A stretch of DNA of 64,000 nt from Cyclobacterium xiamenense (GTDB lineage Bacteria > Bacteroidota > Bacteroidia > Cytophagales > Cyclobacteriaceae). The position numbers and the translations under genes were made by a program. The stretch is taken from the NCBI RefSeq assembly GCF_009467825.1, contig NZ_WIOK01000005.1:1-64000 (forward strand), given 5' to 3'. The notes under the pieces are model-generated. The model searched no databases. It was given only the letters and a program-made list of their open reading frames with translations, and was not told the DNA's origin. Position 1 is the first letter of the stretch, and every line of letters begins with the position of its first letter. Shown here piece after piece: positions 35,260 through 43,998 of the stretch.

Positions 35260-36627
35260 ATGAAAAAAAGGAAATTCTTAAAAAACACCTCTCTTGTCCT
35301 TGGAACCAACCTGATTTTGCCCATGGTAGCATGTGATTCGCAACCCCGTTCGCAGACTGACCCCGAGCGGTTCAACTGGGCGGGAAACCTGCGGTATAGT
35401 ACCGCCATTTTGGACAAGCCCACGGACCGGGATGCCCTCCGGCAACGTATCAAAACATCGTCCAGGCTAAAGGTGTTGGGTACCGCGCATTCCTTTAATG
35501 CGATCGCGGATAGCAAACACCGGCAGGTGGCGCTGGATCAGCTGGAGGCGGACATTCAAGTGGATGCTGCCCGGGGCACTGTTAGCATGAATGCGGGGGT
35601 GCCCTACGGTGTCCTGGCTCGAAAGCTGGAGGAGCAGGGCTTTGCGCTGCACAACCTGGCTTCCCTGCCGCATATTTCGGTAGCGGGTGCCTGCGCCACC
35701 GGTACGCACGGGTCCGGTGATGCCAATGGCAACCTGTCTACCGCCGTTACGTCCATGAGCCTGATGAAAGCCGATGGGGAAATCACCGAACTCAACAGGG
35801 AGAATAATCCGGAGGAATTTCAGGGGACCGTTGTCCATTTGGGCGCATTGGGGGTTGTTACCCGAATTTCGCTTTCGATTCAACCTACCTTTTCCATTCG
35901 GCAGTACGTTTACGAAAACCTGCCATTTGAGCAATTGGCCGGTAATTTTGATGCCGTTTTTTCTTCCGGATACAGCGTAAGTTTGTTTACAGATTGGCAA
36001 AAAAATCGCTTTAATCAACTCTGGATCAAACAGAAAGCAGGGGATCTGGAAGAGGATGCCATGCCGGAGGAACGTTTTGGGGCAACATTGGCCAGGGACC
36101 ATTTGCATCCCATCAAGGAAATCTCTGCGGTAAACTGTACCGAACAAATGGGGCTGTCAGGACCCTGGCACGAGCGTTTGCCGCACTTCAAGATGGATTT
36201 TATGCCCAGCAGTGGAGAGGAACTTCAATCGGAATATTTTGTTCCCCGGGACCGGGCAGTGGAAGCGCTTGCTGCATTGTTTGCGATGGGAGAAACCATT
36301 TTTCCGTACTTGCTGATTTCTGAGGTAAGGTCCATACAAAAAGATTCGCTGTGGTTAAGCCCGGCTTACGAGCGGGACAGCATCGCCCTGCACTTTACCT
36401 GGAAACGGGATTGGGAAAACGTGCGGAAACTCCTGCCAAGGATCGAGGAAAAGTTAAGGCCGCTCCAGGTCAGACCTCATTGGGGGAAATTGTTTACCCT
36501 GGATCCCCGCTACCTTCAGAATCGGTACGAACGCATGGATTACTTCCGCGCGCTGATGAAGCGAATGGATCCGTCCGGGAAGTTTGTAAATGCCTTTCTT
36601 CAAGAAAACCTGCTGAGTAAAACGTAA
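35260..36627 (+). CDS. FAD-linked aldonolactone/alditol oxidase-type lipoprotein
   Basis: 455 residues from ATG 35260. N-terminal KKRKFLKNTSLVLG with lipobox PMVAC (Cys25), so it is exported and lipidated; the basic lead has a weak Tat flavour. FAD-binding PCMH domain with GTAHSF (His77, the residue that covalently holds FAD in this family), GYGVLARKLEEQGF-like and SVAGACATGTHGSG blocks. The C-terminal D-arabinono-1,4-lactone oxidase (ALO) domain ends with HWGKLF and the DPSGKFVN signature. Probable oxidation of an alditol or aldonolactone. Starts 11 bp after gdhA, so co-transcribed although the functions look unrelated. Confidence 0.85.
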   Translation: MKKRKFLKNTSLVLGTNLILPMVACDSQPRSQTDPERFNWAGNLRYSTAILDKPTDRDALRQRIKTSSRLKVLGTAHSFNAIADSKHRQVALDQLEADIQVDAARGTVSMNAGVPYGVLARKLEEQGFALHNLASLPHISVAGACATGTHGSGDANGNLSTAVTSMSLMKADGEITELNRENNPEEFQGTVVHLGALGVVTRISLSIQPTFSIRQYVYENLPFEQLAGNFDAVFSSGYSVSLFTDWQKNRFNQLWIKQKAGDLEEDAMPEERFGATLARDHLHPIKEISAVNCTEQMGLSGPWHERLPHFKMDFMPSSGEELQSEYFVPRDRAVEALAALFAMGETIFPYLLISEVRSIQKDSLWLSPAYERDSIALHFTWKRDWENVRKLLPRIEEKLRPLQVRPHWGKLFTLDPRYLQNRYERMDYFRALMKRMDPSGKFVNAFLQENLLSKT

Positions 36628-36700
36628 AGCAAACGGCATCTCAACCGGAAAAAAGAGAGATGGGACGCATTGCAGGTATGCCAGGCAAAAGTCAACGTAC

Positions 36701-36737
36701 AGCGGCGGTCTTTCCGTGGGAGAGACCGCCGCTTTTG
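36701..36737 (+). terminator. Terminator after the FAD-oxidase gene
   Basis: Arms AGCGGCGGTCT (36701-36711) and AGACCGCCGCT (36723-36733), followed by TTTGCTTTTT. Sits between convergent genes; stops the gdhA transcript. Confidence 0.8.
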
Positions 36738-36751
36738 CTTTTTGAAACCCC

Positions 36752-37627
36752 TTATTCGGCTGTTTTTAATAGATCCAACACCTCTGCCAGTTTTTCGGGA
36801 TCGTCCTTGTAGGGAGCCAAATCAAAGATTTCCACCCGCCTGAAATCAATGGGATGGCTTTCACTCTGGAGCGAAATGAATCCCTCGGAAATCAATTGGC
36901 CATCTTTTTTTATCTCGGGATTGTGGTTGCTTACGTTGCCTCCGCCCATTTGGGGCTGCTGGTAGGTGAGTACTGTGTCTCCTTCCACAATGTGGTGAAT
37001 GATGGAATCCCCCAACACCAGAAAATCGGCCGTTACCCACTGTTCGCCATGATAGGTTTTAGAGGAAGAACTGGTACAGTGCGGGGTAAATAGCTCTCCG
37101 CTCATGACCACGTTGGTGCCCGGGGTACACAGGTTGCTCGTGGTACGCGGATTTTCACCGTCTCCGCCCAGTAATTGCCCTTCGATGGAAATCGGAAAAT
37201 CCTGATCCCGGGTCATGGTTTCGGGATCCTGACCGTGCAGCATCACGCCGGAGTTTCGCAGCGCCCAGCCTTCTCCCTCTGGAGCTTGCTCGCCCACAAA
37301 ACGGTATTCCACCCGGTACAGGTAATGGGAAAAAGACTCATCGTAAAAAATATGCCCGTATTGCCTGTCAAAGGATTCGTACCCATCGTAGCGGACTTTG
37401 AGCAAACCGTCCTCTACCCGAAAGGTATTGGCATAGTTTTCATCGAGTTCGTGTTTGGCTATTTTTATTCGCCAGTTTTCCATATCCTTCCCATTAAAAA
37501 GGGAGCGCCAGCCGGAAGTGATATCCAGGCTTTCTTTTTCGGTTTCGGTGCGCGGCGAACAGGCCAGCAACAGGCTACCGGCAAAAAGAAATGCCAGCAA
37601 TTGGGTTTTGGTACGTGTGGGTGTCAT
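36752..37627 (-). CDS. DUF1080 (3-keto-disaccharide hydrolase-type) lipoprotein
   Basis: 291 residues from the ATG at 37627. Lipoprotein signal with Cys23 (SLLLAC). DUF1080 (PF06439) concanavalin-like beta-sandwich: SLFNGKDMENWRI, RVEDGLLKVRYDGY, FGxIFY-type YGHIFYDES, NSGVMLHGQDP, FPISIEGQLLGG, GEQWVTADFLV and EGFISLQSESHPIDFRRVEIF. Some members hydrolyse 3-keto-glycosides made by Gfo/Idh/MocA dehydrogenases, and such an oxidoreductase is encoded at 38915. Same strand as the 37646 propeller lipoprotein gene, 18 bp downstream of it. Confidence 0.85.
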   Translation of the reverse strand: MTPTRTKTQLLAFLFAGSLLLACSPRTETEKESLDITSGWRSLFNGKDMENWRIKIAKHELDENYANTFRVEDGLLKVRYDGYESFDRQYGHIFYDESFSHYLYRVEYRFVGEQAPEGEGWALRNSGVMLHGQDPETMTRDQDFPISIEGQLLGGDGENPRTTSNLCTPGTNVVMSGELFTPHCTSSSSKTYHGEQWVTADFLVLGDSIIHHIVEGDTVLTYQQPQMGGGNVSNHNPEIKKDGQLISEGFISLQSESHPIDFRRVEIFDLAPYKDDPEKLAEVLDLLKTAE

Positions 37628-37645
37628 ATTGGTAAATTAACTGCT

Positions 37646-38740
37646 TCACAAGCTGGATTGAACATGTAATTTAAGAATTTTCACTTCATGTATTCGATCC
37701 GGAAAATAGCCCGGATCGAGTAGTACGTAAAACGGCTGGTCCGGTCCCTCAAAATTAAGCAGAAACAATAGCTCTTTTGGCAGGGCGAGTGGCTCGGACC
37801 AACCGCTTTCCGGGAAATACCATTTCACTACTTGTCCGGGCAGGGTAGCGGCTGGCGGCAGGCTGTCCCGGTACAGGCCCTCAAAGTAACTTACCGCGAA
37901 GCCGTTTTCCAGGCCAAACAGCCCCGTAATCTCCCCTTCGGCAAGGATGGAGCCATCGTTGCCCAGGGGAAGGGTTTGGCCCTTTATCCGTGCAAATGAC
38001 GCGGCCTCTAGCGGTACACTTTCCTCCCAAGCCCCTTCCTCGGCAAGGTTGTATCGGTGGATCAACGGCTCTTTGTTGAAAGCAAGGTACAGGTGATCAC
38101 CAGCCCGGCTGATTAGCGGAGTGGAGGGTTCAAAATGCAGGTCCTGCTGGTATTGACTTTCGGGGGATAGCCGTAAAAATGGGGCCGTTTCGCCGGTCAC
38201 CAAATCTAACTTTTCCAGCAAGTGATTGTCCCGGTAGTATCCCTTCGCATAGGGGCTTTTGTTTCCTCTTCCGGGAAAAAACAGTAACAGCTCTTCGTTC
38301 CATTTCTCCATGATCTGCACGTTCCGTTTCAGGTCCACCACCCCATTTGGGAACGGCATCAGCCGCTTTTCCCGAAGGCGTAGGTTTTGGTCGAGCAGGC
38401 CGATTTCTCCTTTGATCGAATGGGCGAATAGCTCCCCATTGGGTAGTAGTTTTAAGCCATTGACGTAAAACAGGCCGTTATCGCCTTGTGGAGGCAACGA
38501 ATTGCTGGCCAGCACGGCTCCGGTGCTATCGAAAGCCAGGTAGGTCCCGGAACGGTAGTTGTAAAGCACACCCCGGTTTCCCAAAAAGTCTGCGGCATGA
38601 ATTTCTCCTTCAAAAGGAATCGACAAGGTATCTAAAACGGCCAATGTATACCGGGATTGCTTCTCAAAATCTCCAGGCCCGCAGGCCACGACTACGAACG
38701 CAACCAACCCGTGTAAGATAAAGGAACGGATAGAATTCAT
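37646..38740 (-). CDS. DUF4221-like beta-propeller lipoprotein
   Basis: 364 residues from the ATG at 38740 (an ATG six codons upstream is possible); lipobox VVVAC, Cys20. The mature part shows repeated four-strand blades (FDSTGAVLASNSL, LKLLPNGELFAHS, GEIGLLDQNLRL, GDHLYLAFNKEPLI), in keeping with the 6-bladed propeller DUF4221/BF3164-type lipoproteins common in Cytophagales. No catalytic motif. Co-directional with the DUF1080 gene just downstream and divergent from the 38915 operon, so the two may be linked in glycan use. Family assignment moderate. Confidence 0.6.
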   Translation of the reverse strand: MNSIRSFILHGLVAFVVVACGPGDFEKQSRYTLAVLDTLSIPFEGEIHAADFLGNRGVLYNYRSGTYLAFDSTGAVLASNSLPPQGDNGLFYVNGLKLLPNGELFAHSIKGEIGLLDQNLRLREKRLMPFPNGVVDLKRNVQIMEKWNEELLLFFPGRGNKSPYAKGYYRDNHLLEKLDLVTGETAPFLRLSPESQYQQDLHFEPSTPLISRAGDHLYLAFNKEPLIHRYNLAEEGAWEESVPLEAASFARIKGQTLPLGNDGSILAEGEITGLFGLENGFAVSYFEGLYRDSLPPAATLPGQVVKWYFPESGWSEPLALPKELLFLLNFEGPDQPFYVLLDPGYFPDRIHEVKILKLHVQSSL

Positions 38741-38914
38741 GTCGAAAGTTACGTGCATTTTTTAGCCTTTTCAAACATTTCAGGGAAACTAATCGGTGAT
38801 TTTTACCCGAAATTCTCAACAAATGGTTTATCTTCATGCGTCCTTTTCCGTTTCTTTAGAGACGGGGTGCAGGGATCGTTTGGGACGAACAGATCAAAAT
38901 AACCAAATAAATAA

Positions 38915-40327
38915 ATGAACGATAAACGCAGACAATTTATCAAGTCCGGGCTCCTCGGAGCTGCCGGTATTTCCATTATCCCATCCTTTGTTTTGGGCAA
39001 GCCTCTGGGGCACATTGCACCCAGCGAGAAAGTAAACCTCGCCTGTTGCGGTATCGGTCACCGAGGTGGAAGCATCACCAAATCGCTTTACCAAACAGGG
39101 CTGGCCAACATTGTGGCCTTGTGCGACGTGGACATGGGAGCGCCCCACACGGAGGAGGTCATGAAAATGTTTCCCAATGTGCCCCGATTCAAGGACTTTC
39201 GGGAAATGTTTGACAAAATGGGGAAGGACATCGAAGCGGTCAGCGTAGGTACGCCTGATTTCTCTCACTTTCCCATTACCATGCTGGCCATGTCGCTTGG
39301 CAAACACGTGTACGTAGAAAAGCCGATGGCCCGTACCTTTCAGGAAGTGCAGCTAATGATGGACGGTGCCAAAAAATACAAGGTGGCCACCCAAATGGGA
39401 AATCAGGGCCATTCGGAAGCCAATTATTTCCAATTTAAGGCCTGGAAAGAGGCAGGAATCATCAAAGATGTCACCAATATGACGGCCCATATGAACGGTC
39501 GCAGGAGGTGGCACGGTTGGGACACCAATATCATCTCCTTTCCCGAAAAGCAGCCCATACCGGATACGATGGACTGGGATACCTGGCACACCACTGCTCA
39601 TGAGCACGCCTATAACGAAGATCTGGTGAACGGACAATGGCGCTGCTGGTACGATTTCGGCATGGGTGCCTTGGGCGATTGGGGCGCGCATATCATGGAT
39701 ACCGCCCACGAATTCCTGGATTTAGGGCTTCCGGAAGAAATCATTCCTACCCGATTGGATGGTCATAATACCTTCTTCTTTCCCATGGAGACCACCCTGG
39801 AGTTCAAATTTCCCAAGCGAGGAGATATGCCTGCCATGACCATTACCTGGTATGATGGGCAAAATAACATCCCGCCGGTACCGGAAGGATACGGTGTATC
39901 CGAATTGGACCCGAACATCCCTCCTCCGAGTGACGGACAACTGCAGCCGGCCAAGCTCAACCCCGGAAAAATCATTTACGGAAAAGACCTAACCTTTAAG
40001 GGGGGATCGCACGGCAGCACGCTATCCATTATTCCCGAGGAAGCAGCCAAAGACATGGCTTCGCAGCTCCCGGAAGTTATGGAAAGCCCTTCCAACCACT
40101 TTGCCAATTTCCTGAAAGCCTGCAAGGGAGAGGAGAAATGCCGGTCTTCTTTTGATATCGCCGGACCCTTGAGTCAGGTATTTACCCTGGGCGTTCTTTC
40201 ACAGCGACTCAAGGCCCATTTGACGTTTGACCGGGAGTCCAAACAAATCACCAATCACGCACTGGCCAATCAGTTGCTGGCAGGCGTTCCGCCACGAAAA
40301 GGCTGGGAGGAATATTACAAGCTATAA
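38915..40327 (+). CDS. Tat-exported Gfo/Idh/MocA family oxidoreductase
   Basis: 470 residues. Twin-arginine-type signal (KRRQFIKSGLLGAAG). NAD-binding Rossmann fold with CCGIGHRGGSI, ALCDVDMGAP, and the family EKP motif in HVYVEKPMARTF. The C-terminal half has GDWGAHIMDTAHEFLD and EGYGVSELDPN blocks seen in exported GH109-like members. Such proteins use tightly bound NAD to oxidise or cleave sugars in the periplasm. First gene of a three-gene operon with a glycosidase-like protein and a sulfatase; a DUF1080 hydrolase, a known partner for 3-keto sugars, is divergently encoded nearby. Confidence 0.88.
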   Translation: MNDKRRQFIKSGLLGAAGISIIPSFVLGKPLGHIAPSEKVNLACCGIGHRGGSITKSLYQTGLANIVALCDVDMGAPHTEEVMKMFPNVPRFKDFREMFDKMGKDIEAVSVGTPDFSHFPITMLAMSLGKHVYVEKPMARTFQEVQLMMDGAKKYKVATQMGNQGHSEANYFQFKAWKEAGIIKDVTNMTAHMNGRRRWHGWDTNIISFPEKQPIPDTMDWDTWHTTAHEHAYNEDLVNGQWRCWYDFGMGALGDWGAHIMDTAHEFLDLGLPEEIIPTRLDGHNTFFFPMETTLEFKFPKRGDMPAMTITWYDGQNNIPPVPEGYGVSELDPNIPPPSDGQLQPAKLNPGKIIYGKDLTFKGGSHGSTLSIIPEEAAKDMASQLPEVMESPSNHFANFLKACKGEEKCRSSFDIAGPLSQVFTLGVLSQRLKAHLTFDRESKQITNHALANQLLAGVPPRKGWEEYYKL

Positions 40328-40339
40328 ATTGGCTTGTTG

Positions 40340-41392
40340 ATGAATCGTTTTCAGCAATTTCTGCTGGTTACGCTAGGCTGCTGGGGAGGGGTTTGCTGCA
40401 AGCCCTCCCCCCAGCTTCCATTGGAGGTTTCTGCGGAAACCATGCAGGAGGTGTACGAACGGATCAAAACCCCTTATAAATACGGCGTGGTATTTCAGCA
40501 CAGCGATACCACCAAACTGGTAGACAGTCCCACCGTCTTCCGATACGACGATCAGTGGTACATGAGCTACATCGTCTTTGACGGAACGGGCTACGAGACC
40601 TGGCTGGCCAAAAGCAGTAATTTATTGGATTGGGAAGAGCTGGGCAAGCTGCTTTCCTTTACGAAGGATACCTGGGATGCCAATCAAAAAGCCGGATACC
40701 TGGCGCTCGTCGACACCGAATGGGGTGCCGGAAACGAAGTGCATCGCCATGCAGGTACCTACTGGATCTCGTATCTCGGTGGAGCCACCGCGGGGTATGA
40801 AGCCGGTACGCTGGGTGTGGGTATGGCCAAATCGGAAAATCTGGTCCTTGCCGAAGAATGGGAGCGGATCACTAGTCCGGTACTGTTGCCTGGCGACTCC
40901 TCCGCGCGCTGGTTCGAAACCGATAAAATCTACAAATCCCACGTCATCCGCGATGAAGATCAATTGACCGGGTATCGGTTTGTCATGTATTACAATGCCA
41001 AAGGGGACACCGCCGCCTATGAAAGTATCGGCATGGCGGGGTCGGAGGACATGGTAAACTGGACTCGGATCGGCGAAGAACCTGTTATCACCCGTGGAGA
41101 GGGTATTTGCGGAGATGCGCAGGTAGTAAAGATAGATGACCTATATGTGATGTTTTACTTTGGCGCTTTCTGGAAACCCGGGGCTTTTGAGCGCTTTGCC
41201 TGCTCCTACGATCTGCTGCATTGGACGGATTGGGAAGGGGAAGACCTGGTGGCGCCCTCCGAGCCCTACGATGCCGTGTACGCCCACAAACCCTGGGTGA
41301 TTCGTTGGGAGGGTATTACCTATCATTTTTACAATGCCGTTGGAAATCAGGGTAGGGTGATTGCACTGGCCACTTCCGTTCCTTTAAATTGA
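40340..41392 (+). CDS. GH43/GH32-like five-bladed propeller glycosidase
   Basis: 350 residues from ATG 40340, 12 bp after the oxidoreductase stop; TTG codons at 40334 would add two residues. Export signal ending in a Cys pair (GGVCC, Cys19-20), possibly a lipoprotein. Repeated propeller motifs: DSPTVFRYDDQWYMSYIVF, TWLAKSSNLLDWEEL, TYWISYLGG, YRFVMYYNAKGD, GSEDMVNWTRIG, DLYVMFYFG and YSDLLHWTDW-like CSYDLLHWTDW. This fits clan GH-F/J-type glycosidases; acids in the blades could be catalytic, but the trio is not certain. Likely acts with the neighbouring sulfatase on a sulfated glycan. Confidence 0.75.
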   Translation: MNRFQQFLLVTLGCWGGVCCKPSPQLPLEVSAETMQEVYERIKTPYKYGVVFQHSDTTKLVDSPTVFRYDDQWYMSYIVFDGTGYETWLAKSSNLLDWEELGKLLSFTKDTWDANQKAGYLALVDTEWGAGNEVHRHAGTYWISYLGGATAGYEAGTLGVGMAKSENLVLAEEWERITSPVLLPGDSSARWFETDKIYKSHVIRDEDQLTGYRFVMYYNAKGDTAAYESIGMAGSEDMVNWTRIGEEPVITRGEGICGDAQVVKIDDLYVMFYFGAFWKPGAFERFACSYDLLHWTDWEGEDLVAPSEPYDAVYAHKPWVIRWEGITYHFYNAVGNQGRVIALATSVPLN

Positions 41393-41398
41393 GAACCC

Positions 41399-42946
41399 AT
41401 GAAAAATTGCTTGAATTTTAGCTTTTTCCTGTACCTGATCCTTTTCTGGGGAACAGATGTCCTTGCTCAGGGTCTGGATGCGAGGGAGAATCCCCCCAAT
41501 ATTGTCATCATCTTTGCGGATGATATGGGGTACGGGGATATCAAGGCCCTGAATCCCTTGTCCAAAATTGAAACACCTGCCTTGGATGCACTGGCTGCGG
41601 AAGGCATTACCTTTTCCAATGCCCATGCCAGTGCCTCCGTATGTACGCCCTCCCGTTTCGGCCTGCTTACCGGGGAATACGCCTTCCGAACGCCCGCCGC
41701 AGCCCGGGGAATTGGCGGATTTACTCCCCCGGTAATGGACACAGACCGCATGACCATGGCTACACTTCTCAAAAATGCCGGCTACCGCACCGCTATCGTC
41801 GGGAAGTGGCACCTGGGTTTGGAATGGGTCACTAAGGACGGCAAGGCTGCGGTATTGGATGTGGAAAGTGGCCATTCCAATGTGGATTACAGCCAGCCGG
41901 TTCGGACCGGACCCAACGACTTTGGTTTCGATTATTCGTTTATTCACCCGGCATCTTTGGATATCCCTCCCTACGTTTTTTTGGAAAATCACCGGACGGT
42001 GGATCCGGAAGTGATTTTAACGACAGACGTGTATCCCCGGCGCAAGGAAAACACGGAATTTTCCTGGGATAAGAAACACAGCAACGATCAGGCCGTGTAT
42101 TGGGAAAAAGGCGTATGGTGGCGGCAGGGAGAGATGGCCCCTTCCTTTCGGGTGGAGGATTGCCTGGATGAAATTACCAGTCAGGGCCTGGCCTTTATCG
42201 AACGCCAATCGGCGGACACCCCTTTTTTTTTGTATGTACCACTGACCGGCCCCCATACCCCCTGGCTACCTTCGGAGGAGCATACAGGTAAATCCGGAGC
42301 GGGGCTGTACGGAGATTTTGTTATGGATATCGATCAGGTGGTAGCCCGCATAAAGCAGCAGCTCCACGCGCAGGGCTTGCTGGAAAACACCATTCTGATT
42401 TTTTCAAGTGACAATGGGGCCTATTGGCCGGAGGAAGAGATTTTATTGTACGGTCACGATTCGAATAGGGGTGTACGGGGACAGAAGGGCGATGCTTGGG
42501 ATGGCGGCCACCGGGTTCCGCTGCTGCTATCCTGGCCGAAGGGCATACGGGAAAAAGCAACTTACCCAGGGCTAGTCAGTCTGACCGATCTTTTCGCCAC
42601 GGTGGCCGGCTTGCTGGATCAAAAGATACCGGCAGGAGCGGCCCTGGACAGCTACAGTTTTTTACCGGTAGTGCAGGGAGACATGCAATACCTGGCTCGT
42701 ACTGAGATGGTCCATCATTCCTCTTCCGGTATGTTTGCCATCCGGACGTCGGAATGGAAATACATCGATGGGCTGGGTTCGGGGGGCTTTAGCGCTCCTA
42801 CTCGGCTTAAGCCCGCGAAAGGCGGGCCCAAGGGGCAGTTGTACCGAATCCGGGAAGATCCCTATGAAAGAGACAACCTATATGCGAATTATCCACAGGT
42901 GGTAGAAGAGCTTAAAGCCCAGCTGGAGGAGATCGTCGATCGGTGA
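41399..42946 (+). CDS. Exported arylsulfatase
   Basis: 515 residues from ATG 41399, 6 bp after the glycosidase stop. Signal peptide FFLYLILFWGTDVLAQ. Formylglycine site Cys82-Thr-Pro-Ser-Arg86 followed by FGLLTGEY; metal ligands in FADDMGYGD and SSDNGAYW; GKWHLG present. Length and the DDMGYGDI, RRPQ-free layout suit the arylsulfatase A-like S1 group. Periplasmic or secreted release of sulfate from glycan; final gene of the 38915-42946 operon. No terminator recognised downstream. Confidence 0.9.
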   Translation: MKNCLNFSFFLYLILFWGTDVLAQGLDARENPPNIVIIFADDMGYGDIKALNPLSKIETPALDALAAEGITFSNAHASASVCTPSRFGLLTGEYAFRTPAAARGIGGFTPPVMDTDRMTMATLLKNAGYRTAIVGKWHLGLEWVTKDGKAAVLDVESGHSNVDYSQPVRTGPNDFGFDYSFIHPASLDIPPYVFLENHRTVDPEVILTTDVYPRRKENTEFSWDKKHSNDQAVYWEKGVWWRQGEMAPSFRVEDCLDEITSQGLAFIERQSADTPFFLYVPLTGPHTPWLPSEEHTGKSGAGLYGDFVMDIDQVVARIKQQLHAQGLLENTILIFSSDNGAYWPEEEILLYGHDSNRGVRGQKGDAWDGGHRVPLLLSWPKGIREKATYPGLVSLTDLFATVAGLLDQKIPAGAALDSYSFLPVVQGDMQYLARTEMVHHSSSGMFAIRTSEWKYIDGLGSGGFSAPTRLKPAKGGPKGQLYRIREDPYERDNLYANYPQVVEELKAQLEEIVDR

Positions 42947-43046
42947 GCCGACGGGACTCAGATAGGGTTCGCCTAGAGACAACCCCAAACGTAAGAAGTA
43001 CCTGGAATACAATGGGTAGGCGCTTCGCATAGTGTTCAGCCCGGGA

Positions 43047-43997
43047 TTATTCAGTGAACCGAAATGGTAAATCTACCGAGTTGAGCGTACCGAATATTCC
43101 GAACCCACCGCTTACATTTGACAAAATGGTCACTGGCTCCTGAAAAATCTGGTTGGCGTTGCTGTTATCATAAATAGATCTGGCATAATCCATCATGGAT
43201 TTTGAGATTTTGGACACCCGGACGGTCTGCGCGTATTCTATTTTTACAGTTTCGTTTGGGAAAGATACCTCGTAATCCTCAAAGTAATCCGTTGTCAGTT
43301 GTAATGTGATATCCGGGCTGTCGGCAAAGGCTTCGTTACTGAAGTAAAGGGCTTTTCTATTACCCGTGTCGCCGTAGCAGTTATCCAGGCAAGTATAATC
43401 CTTCAGGAGCGGATTAGCGGAGGCCAGTCTGTACCAATTGATGGTTTCCTCACGCTGAATTTCTCCGTTTGAATAATGTATGGCCCGGATATCCAAACTG
43501 ATTTTGTAGTATGCTGTCTGACCTGGAGTATTCTCGAGCGTGAGGGTATGCTCAACTGAAGGATTCGGACTGTTGGTTAAGGGGCTGTTTTTAGTATAAC
43601 GGTGATCGTTGACTTTGGGCCTGGCTGGCAATACCTCAACATCGGTGGTTACCTCTGGTAGTCCTTCAGCCTTTACCGAAATACTGTAAATGCGATTTTC
43701 CCTGGGAATTTGGTCCAACACATATACCCCCGCTCCCTCATGGGTCATGGTTCCCAGCAGCGCGTCGTTCTCAAACACGTTTACTTCGGCATCGGCAATG
43801 TGGTAACGTGCGCGGTCGTAATCTACCTGAGCAGGAACGGGAATGGATCGTACCAGGTCCACGATCATCGGTTTTTCTTTTTCAAAATAGGCATGCAATA
43901 CTACCTTGGGTTCCTCCCGGATGATAGCAATACTGATGTCGTCCTCGCAGGATAACAGCATTGAGCTGCACAATAAAGGATATAGCATTTTTTTCAT
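43047..43997 (-). CDS. DUF4249 outer-membrane-associated lipoprotein
   Basis: 316 residues from the ATG at 43997. Lipobox MLLSC, Cys17. DUF4249 features: VVLHAYFEKEKPMIVDLVRSIPV, ADAEVNVFENDALLGTMTHEGAG, YSISVKAEGLPEVTTDVEVLP. DUF4249 lipoproteins pair with TonB receptors in place of SusD. Here the start is one base after the receptor stop (TGA-t-ATG), implying translational coupling. Last gene of the 48929-43047 operon. Probably a surface lipoprotein that helps the receptor capture a ligand; ligand unknown. Confidence 0.85.
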   Translation of the reverse strand: MKKMLYPLLCSSMLLSCEDDISIAIIREEPKVVLHAYFEKEKPMIVDLVRSIPVPAQVDYDRARYHIADAEVNVFENDALLGTMTHEGAGVYVLDQIPRENRIYSISVKAEGLPEVTTDVEVLPARPKVNDHRYTKNSPLTNSPNPSVEHTLTLENTPGQTAYYKISLDIRAIHYSNGEIQREETINWYRLASANPLLKDYTCLDNCYGDTGNRKALYFSNEAFADSPDITLQLTTDYFEDYEVSFPNETVKIEYAQTVRVSKISKSMMDYARSIYDNSNANQIFQEPVTILSNVSGGFGIFGTLNSVDLPFRFTE

Positions 43998-43998
43998 A

